From the NCBI GenBank assembly GCA_936432065.2, contig OW386293.2, positions 43,991,923 through 44,055,922 on the forward strand: a DNA stretch of 64,000 nucleotides, read 5' to 3'. This stretch comes from Rutpela maculata (lineage: Eukaryota > Arthropoda > Insecta > Coleoptera > Cerambycidae). Positions 57,745-64,000 of this stretch are shown here, piece by piece. The first letter of the stretch is position 1; each line of letters opens with the position of its first letter. The position numbers and the translations under genes are program-made. The notes under the pieces were generated by a model, which ran no database searches, was not told the origin of the DNA, and worked only from the letters and a program-made list of their open reading frames with translations.

Positions 57745-58115
57745 GGGTGAACGCTCACAACCAATTCTGTCATCCCTACCTAAACTTTCTCTCGTGACCC
57801 AATAACCAATAAAACTATTTGGAATAGACCATTTGTAACTATTCATACTATTTTTACGTTTTGCAGTTTCTGAGCTTTCAAAAGCATCCAGCTCTCTGTT
57901 ATTTGTTGCATTTATTAATAACTATTCTATGATTGTTATTGAAAGCGTGTGGGGCAACATTAGATTTTTCAGTTTTACCACTTTTGCGGTGAACCATATG
58001 TTCCTTAAATATTGTTAAAATTGGACATCTTGCTTACCCCACATACTTCATATTACAATTCTTATAACTAAATTCGTATATCCCAGCCCGTCCTTTGGGT
58101 GCCTAAAACTTGCTG
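57745..58115 (-). pseudogene. Penelope-like element relic with GIY-YIG endonuclease
   Basis: From about 58110 down, the minus strand reads APKGRAGIYEFSYKNCNMKY then VG, a stop, and ARCPILTIFKEHMVHRKSGK, then NVAPHAFNNNHRIVINKC. This is the G-I-Y ... Y-V-G core of a GIY-YIG domain with the K-E-H block after it, arranged as at the C-terminus of Penelope-like retroelements, where it follows the RT. A downstream frame gives LDAFESSETAKRKNSMNSYK. No RT palm motif was found upstream. Stops and frame changes make it dead. Confidence 0.6.
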
Positions 58116-58435
58116 CAATAAATGAACAACTATCATATCTAAGTTTTTAAAAATACTACTTGGACCACGGGTAAACCGGGGTTTATATGGAATTGATACG
58201 AATTTTTAATTCCGCAGGGTTTGAAAGGCCGGAAAATACCGGAGGGTTACTTTAAATCTGCGTTTAAGTCTATTAGCTAAACTTAGAGGCTATCCATTGC
58301 TATCACTTATTTCTGAATTAATCTTTTGTTATTCAAAGGGAAACTTAATAAACGATGAATAAAAAAATTAAGACCAGATATCTTGTGCTGAGGACAATGT
58401 TGCGAGTCTTTAGGGATATACCTTGAAGCGCTGGT

Positions 58436-59368
58436 GTTTTTCTATATACCGTATGTTCTCGGATGGAGTTCGGAAGAGGAAAAATTTTTAATTCTTGATT
58501 TTACCGAAAAAAGTAATTCTTGATGAAAAAGTCTGCTTCACCGAAAACCCTCCTTTCGGTTAACAGATCCTAGCTCTACAGGGTTAGTCAAAAAACTTGA
58601 TTTGTTTATGGATAATTTTCAAATATTTTGAAAATATTTTCTAAAAGATTTTAAAATGACCTTTTTACATGATAGAGAGGTTATTGCAGATACCACTAAA
58701 CCAAATTCAGTTACCGAAAGTTGAGAGCCGAGTAGAACTAAGTGCAGAAGTTGGTGGTGATACATCTGAATAGCTTTTTATAAATATAAACACACCACAT
58801 ATAGTATCCAAATCCATAATTCGTTATCTCTTTTTGTACTACCATATAGGATGACCGCAGGAGTTTAAACAGAGGACTTGGGTAAACGCAGACATACATT
58901 TATACCCTCCGGCATTGTCAGTGCCAGGGCTGGGGGTCGAACCTATTACGCGATAGGCTAGCATATTTGCCACATAATACGCCTTAACGGACTGAGCTAC
59001 GGTGCCAGTTGCCGATGAGTTGGTATTTTTATTTAACAAAATGTGTTATTTTAATAAAAATTATACTTCTTATTTAAAATTGAAAAATATCTATTCTTAA
59101 TATGAATATATCAGAACAGAATTATTTTTTTCATATTATAAAGTATAAAATGTCATTTTAAAATCATTTCGAGAATATTTCCAAAATATTTGGAAATTAT
59201 CCATCATCAAATCAAGATTTTTGACTAAACATGTGTAGGCAAAGATCCGATAACCGAAAGGGGGTTTCTGACCAAGCAGACTTTTGCATCAAGAATTATG
59301 TGTTAATAAAATCAATAATTAAAGAGTTTTTCCTCTTTCAAACTCCATCCGTGGACACACTGTATATC
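58436..59368. mobile_element. element I: 0.93-kb inverted-repeat element hosting a SINE
   Basis: Arms 58436-58680 and about 59130-59368 are inverted copies: CGGATGGAGTTCGGAAGAGG against the inverse CGGATGGAGTTTGAAAGAGG, with AAAGTCTGCTT and TTTCGGTTA in both. The centre contains a tRNA-derived SINE on the minus strand. Non-coding. Confidence 0.7.
58815..59012 (-). mobile_element. tRNA-derived SINE
   Basis: The minus strand starts GGCACCGTAGCTCAGTCCGT (A box) and has GTAATAGGTTCGACCCCCAG (B box) about 50 bp on. The body continues GGAGGGTATAAATG to a 3' end AAAAGAGATAACGAATTATG. The same 3' part recurs at 59710-59780. About 198 bp. The tRNA anticodon region does not fold well, so this is a retroposon and not a tRNA. 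Confidence 0.7.
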
Positions 59369-59379
59369 AAATTTCATTA

Positions 59380-60114
59380 TTGTTTCCATTATTCCTGATT
59401 ACTAATACAGGGTGTAATTAGTTTAATGTCGTTAAAAAAAAAACTGGTAATGGGGACCGACTAGACAAACAAGAAACCTATATGACTTTTCCTCTAGGGG
59501 CACTTTAAAAAAACTAACCTAGGTCAAAAATTTGAATGTTTAGGTAGGAGACATTTGACAACCACTGCTTTTCTGGGTCAATGGACGTATAGTTTCGAAT
59601 CACAAATCGGTATTATGTATAACTCGCTGCGGCGCAATCTCAAAGCAAGAAGCGCGGCTCTTTGATGTGGCCGCTTCAACCGAACTTGTTATACCAATTA
59701 TAAAAATGTAAATAATTCGTTATCTCTTTCTGAATAACCGCATAGAATGGCCGTAGAAGTTTAAACAGAGGATTTGTTTATTGTGTTTTTTAATTTGGAA
59801 CAACATTATTGCAGCTTTTATTGCTGTTTATAATTTATAAAATTTAAATGTGGTTTATTAACATTTGTAACATAAATAGGTATTGTGTTAAAAGCTCAAG
59901 AAATGAGTAATTATTTAATGAAATTGGATACATTTAGAAGGAAGCTGCGTAAATCATATTGCAACTTGCCTTAGAGGAACGTTTTTACATAAACCCATTT
60001 TGGTAAAAATACTTAATATCTTTAACCAATGGCTAGATGCCATTATACAAAGTCCCTAAAAGGTCTCTCCGCAGTTGCAGAGTAAAGCGATAAACCGATA
60101 GTTGGTTATTTCAG
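59380..60114. other. no gene; SINE 3' fragment at 59710-59780
   Basis: An ATACAGGGTGTAATTAG box lies at 59407. At 59710-59780 the minus strand repeats the SINE tail (CCTCTGTTTAAACTTCTACG, AGAAAGAGATAACGAATTAT). Otherwise unassigned. Confidence 0.45.
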
Positions 60115-60285
60115 GGTAAAATTAGACAGAAGCTGATGGTTCTCCAAGTACCAGGGGAAATATATCTCAGTGATAGGTTAAACAGAACTGTTAAAGACTG
60201 CATACAAGCATATGGGCATTTCTACAAACTGTCCGACAAATATTGTGGAACGTTAAGAGTGTCTACCACCCTAAACATAACATAA
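60115..60285 (+). CDS. unrecognised possible exon
   Basis: An open frame of 56 codons starts right after TTATTTCAG (acceptor-like, ending 60114). It reads GKIRQKLMVLQVPGEIYLSD, then TVKDCIQAYGHFYKLSDKYC, and stops at 60283-60285. Amino-acid composition looks protein-like, but I recognise no domain and no partner exon. Confidence 0.25.
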   Translation, partial: GKIRQKLMVLQVPGEIYLSDRLNRTVKDCIQAYGHFYKLSDKYCGTLRVSTTLNIT

Positions 60286-60487
60286 CTTTAAAAAAATTAT
60301 TGATAACCAGCTGATTTTTTCAAGAGTGCTTAATAAAAATATGTAGAATCCAATTTTCGAATTGTCGGACAAAATATATTTGCCGATTTTCCAGTCCAAC
60401 GTGTGAAAATCGTCTTTTTCATGCCGAGGAGGAACGCCGCATTTACGAAAATTCTCGCAGAGGAATAAAGTGATAGACTAGGCGCAA

Positions 60488-60691
60488 TTATGCCGTACAA
60501 GAAGTTATACGAGGATATGTATAAATTTTTTTATAACAAATCTTTTCCCAGATGAAATATTTGTTTAGATTGTACAGCAGAAAACCACTCTTTTCTTCTT
60601 TCAATATTAAGTGGAATGTCAAAAATAATATTGAGGGAGCATTTTCACTAGTATTATTACACAAAGGTACAAAACAAACTTTTTTAGGCAT
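60488..60691 (-). pseudogene. THAP zinc-finger N-terminus, frameshifted
   Basis: The minus strand starts MPKKVCFVPLCNNTSENAPS. After a frameshift near 60625 it continues IIFDIPLNIERRKEWFSAVQ. This matches a THAP domain start: C-x4-C, then F-x-x-P, then R-R-K-x-W. The second half (C-x2-H and AVPTF box) is not found downstream. THAP domains bind DNA and occur in P-element-like transposases and in host regulators; which one this was cannot be told. The frame is broken. Confidence 0.6.
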
Positions 60692-63600
60692 TTTGATAAA
60701 CCATTACAACTCATAATAATTAAAAATTGCTGTCAATAAATAGGTTATATTTTTCAAGGCTATCTTATGCAACAATGTAACTGACTTTTTATTGGATTTC
60801 AGGGCGTTGACGTCACAACTCGCTAATTTATGGCTGTTTAAAATGAACTAAATATTTTTCAAACTTAAGTTTTTTTTTGTCACTATTAGTAAAATTAAAA
60901 AGATAATAAATATGCCATAAATCATTTTTTTTACTTCAGCAATATTTTTTTTTGTGTGTTGAGTCAAAATGATAAAAAACAATGGCTGACTTCAAGGGTT
61001 GTCCAATGTACGAATCTTCTTCAGACTTATTATTTTCCAACAGTTAAATCAGTTGCAGATTCTCCTGGTTCCTTCTTGAAAGAAAAACCTGACTGTGCAG
61101 TGCCGACTGCGCCAAATATGGGAGATCCCAAGATTCGAATACACAAACCTGTCTTGAACAACTTTATTTAATATAAGGTTACAATTATCTTGTTTTCTAT
61201 TGGAAACTACTTTTCGATGCTTGATACAACACTGATCTTATGTAGGTTCCTGTTAACATTTATATATAATTCTTTTCTTGTTTATTTTAGATAGTGGTTT
61301 AGGAAACCTTCATAATATGTTATCTTTATTCTTAAATGAGTACATGCTTATAAAAATAATAAATAGGTCCAAGGTTGCACATGGTGGTAACTCGGTTCAA
61401 TACATATGTAAAGGTTTTCGACAATTTCCAAATCGAACAGTGTTATGTTAGTAATTATTTTATTTTTTAACGTACTGTCGGTCGCAGAAAAAATAACGTA
61501 CGCATGACATCTGGAAACTTATTACTCGGCCGTAAAATAATAATCAAGAAAAGATGAGAAAAAGACGTTGCTATGTTAACTTCAAGATACTGGGGGTGTT
61601 ACCATTACTTTAAACTATATTTTGAAAACTGTTAATAGTGCACAGCCAGGACATTTCTCATGCATATCTTCCTTGGCGCTCTATTTAATAAAATGTTTTT
61701 ATTCTTTTGCCACTATTAGCTACACCTGAAGAGGCTACTAACATTATTATTGTAAATGGAAAACCTTACCTATTTTTTCATTTTTTAATTATATGCAAAA
61801 ATTTACGGATTTCACTTGAGACACGCAGATCTTTCAAAAACCAATCGTACGTATCTGACACATGTTAATTAAGTCAAATTGTAAAGGAACACCATTTACT
61901 GGAATGCTAGAGATTAAAATAATGATAAACCTAACAAAAATAATTATACTGTGTGGCCAAAAAAATACCACTAAACTTACGATTTAAAAATGTGTTAAAA
62001 TTATTTTTTTTTAAATGACAATCTTCAAATTTCCTTTCCGCTCGTGATTCCTCATTAAAGAAAAATGTAAAACTGTGTTTATTTCCCTACACTGTGACCT
62101 AATAATCAGGAGAGAATATGCTCTCTGACTACCCATCCACACGACTGCTCTTTTGCTTGTAAGCGGGTCGTGGATTCCTTCGATGAAACAAATTATTATC
62201 AAATAGTAACTCAAGAAGTGTAGTTGTTATTACGTAAGCTTGGGGATGTCAGTTGATTACTCAACTGGGGAATGGAGTACAGAATAAAAAAATATATCAA
62301 ATATGCTTAATTTAATGAAATGTATAAAAAATATAACAGTTTGTATAAACCAACAATGACAAAATCTTAAAATAAATGTATAATACACAGTAACACGATT
62401 AATAACGTAGAAAAAAGCGAGGGTGTAACGTAAGTATAATAAAAGGTGAACGTGAGCAACGTTCACGAGTAACCTAGCTATAAGCAAAATTAACCTGTAC
62501 TAAAAAGTCAATACCAATTACTACAAGTAAGTACTTCTCAATTCTTTTTCTTTTCTTTTTACTCTTTAACTAATACAACATGGAGAATACAAAATGAAAT
62601 TAAAAAAAACCCAAATAGCCGTTTAGTTGACAATGAAATGGTTTTTCAATTGACTATGTTTCTCTTAAGCAAATGTAATCATTACATACGTTTGAAAAAT
62701 TAAATTCGTTACTCAGTAACGTGTTAGCAAGAACATATTAAAAAATTTTAAATTCAATCTTGACAGGTAAGAACCGACGATCTTCTCCTGCAGTTTCTCC
62801 AGGACTGTGGTAGATTAATTGAACTGTTCAGTACTTACAGTAGGACTTCTCCGTAGTTGGTGTTACCCCTTACGAAGTACGAGTTAGTCGATATGGCTCA
62901 CCATCAGCTCAAAAAAAGAAGGAATCGAAACTACTTAAAATGAATGTATAATACACAGTACAACGATGAGTGTCAAGCAACTTCCTTTACAGGTCCCCAC
63001 AAGAATTTATCATCTGGGACTAGTGTTCAAACTGACGGTTCCCAAACTTGGGTACAGCTCTCCTGTCTCTTCAATATCAGCGAGCAAACAGTGACATCAA
63101 ATTCAGCAGGTGATTTATGAGGGTAGGCGAAGCCCTATCCAAAGAACCTATAGAGATGATTAACTTCCAAACTTGGTACTATGCTTGCAAATTGAGCGCT
63201 ACCTTATTACAAAAAATTAAATCATGCACCTAACGTAACATGTTTGAAAAATTACTATTTAAATTTAATGATTTACCTTAGATGTTCTTTATGCTCTCTA
63301 ATTAAATGGGTGATGTGGTGTCTGGCCAGAGGTCACAGCAAAAATGCCTCTTTTCCAAAAATGGCTGCCTCTTTTTTATCACCTCACAAAAAAATTGCAA
63401 AAAATGGCACATTTCCCTCAATTCCGGGATTACCAATAGCAGCATAAAAATTACTATCTGCAGAGCACCAAGTTTTGAAGCGTGTCCAAAGTTCATCATA
63501 CTTTGATACCTAACTGAGAACACCCTTTGGGTAATTTGTTTGTCACTCTGCCTCCCTGCTATTTTGTTAAACTACAGTAACATATTATTTTACATATTCT

Positions 63601-64000
63601 TATCCTTCACCCACTTGCTTATTTAGTCTGTTAAATATCTCAAACCAGTAGTCTTACTACATTAATTCAAAGTTCGTTAAGTATCACAAAGACATTTGTA
63701 GGTTAGCTGTTGGGAGATTATAGTTTTCCTTCTTTTTTCTTTAAAATTACATAATAGTTGTTCCACTGGAGTAATCACCTGTTATGATACTTAATTATTC
63801 TCTAGATTCCTGTTCAATTCCGGTCTTTAAATACTTAATAATAAACAAGTTATAACATTATTTCCTCGCTGTTTAATAAATTAATTATTTTTTTGTAACG
63901 TGTTCGAGATTTAGACTGAACCTTATTTATTTAGAGAAAAAAATGTTACTACCCCAGTAGCTCAGAGACTCGGCAGATGAGTCATGGGTCAGAAAACACT
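60692..64000. other. no gene identified
   Basis: AT-rich. A plus-strand frame at 60956-61171 (KKQWLTSRVVQCTNLLQTYY ... PKIRIHKPVLNNFI) is unrecognised. Near-identical 25-30-bp stretches with AATGTATAATACACAGTA occur at 62376 and 62942, and could be remains of terminal repeats. At 63955-63990, CCAGTAGCTCAGAGACTCGG is tRNA A-box-like but runs off the window. Confidence 0.35.

Noticed and set aside
62376..62970. Long terminal repeats of an LTR retrotransposon
   Set aside because: The shared stretch is only about 30 bp, the spacing is under 600 bp, and no gag, protease or RT lies between.

Overview
This window is gene-poor, AT-rich, intron-bearing eukaryotic DNA crowded with transposable elements; nothing in it looks bacterial or viral. 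The repeat content (Jockey/CR1-like, R1-like and Penelope-like retroelement relics, piggyBac, a Tc1/mariner-type relic, tRNA- and 5S-derived short retroposons) and one conserved exon point to an arthropod, most likely an insect with a large genome. I cannot name the species.

The only host gene I recognise is one 118-bp coding exon at 11007-11124 (+). It encodes 39 residues that match the first (C2A-type) C2 domain region of Unc-13/Munc13, the presynaptic vesicle-priming protein, and has clean splice sites on both sides. I found no other exon of the gene, so most of the window is probably intron or flanking DNA of a long unc-13 locus. Two other possible exons or ORFs, at 18077-18472 (+) and 60115-60285 (+), are open but not recognised.

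Layout. 1-9.1 kb: fragments of a widespread invertebrate repeat gene, a 5S-derived SINE, a dead CR1/Jockey-like LINE (minus), an older RT relic, a 0.65-kb MITE (family H), a mariner-type transposase relic and an R1-like LINE (plus). 9.2-18 kb: three long-inverted-repeat elements (A, D, B) around the unc-13 exon, with a 571-bp tandem duplication and a 160-bp (TA)n tract. 20-22.5 kb: a 2.5-kb palindrome (P) carrying a TA-flanked MITE. 23.7-33.4 kb: a 9.7-kb composite (K) whose arms are each split by different insertions: a 2.3-kb LINE on the left, and elements D2 plus C on the right. 34-42 kb: eight-copy family E, of which five of the copies lie here, a 30-bp minisatellite split by a 0.5-kb hairpin, and foldback element F. 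45.8-51.7 kb: a short MITE, element N with long TIRs, MITE family M, and a 1,653-bp piggyBac element with exact TTAA ends. 52.4-55.7 kb: element G, in which family H and then a retroposon are nested. 56-64 kb: relics of a Penelope-like GIY-YIG domain, a tRNA-derived SINE inside element I, and a THAP finger.

The most interesting pattern is a group of long-inverted-repeat elements (A, B, D, G, with C and J as possible relatives). Their arms consist of sub-repeats around a shared motif resembling GGGTCGCTGATCA followed by CGAATC. Four of them (A, B, C, G) hold a short acidic C-terminal reading frame ending in a stop, and in A and G it directly follows a splice-acceptor-like site. This looks like a poorly described transposon superfamily, or several related ones. 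The nesting gives relative ages because the opposite arm often preserves the unoccupied site.
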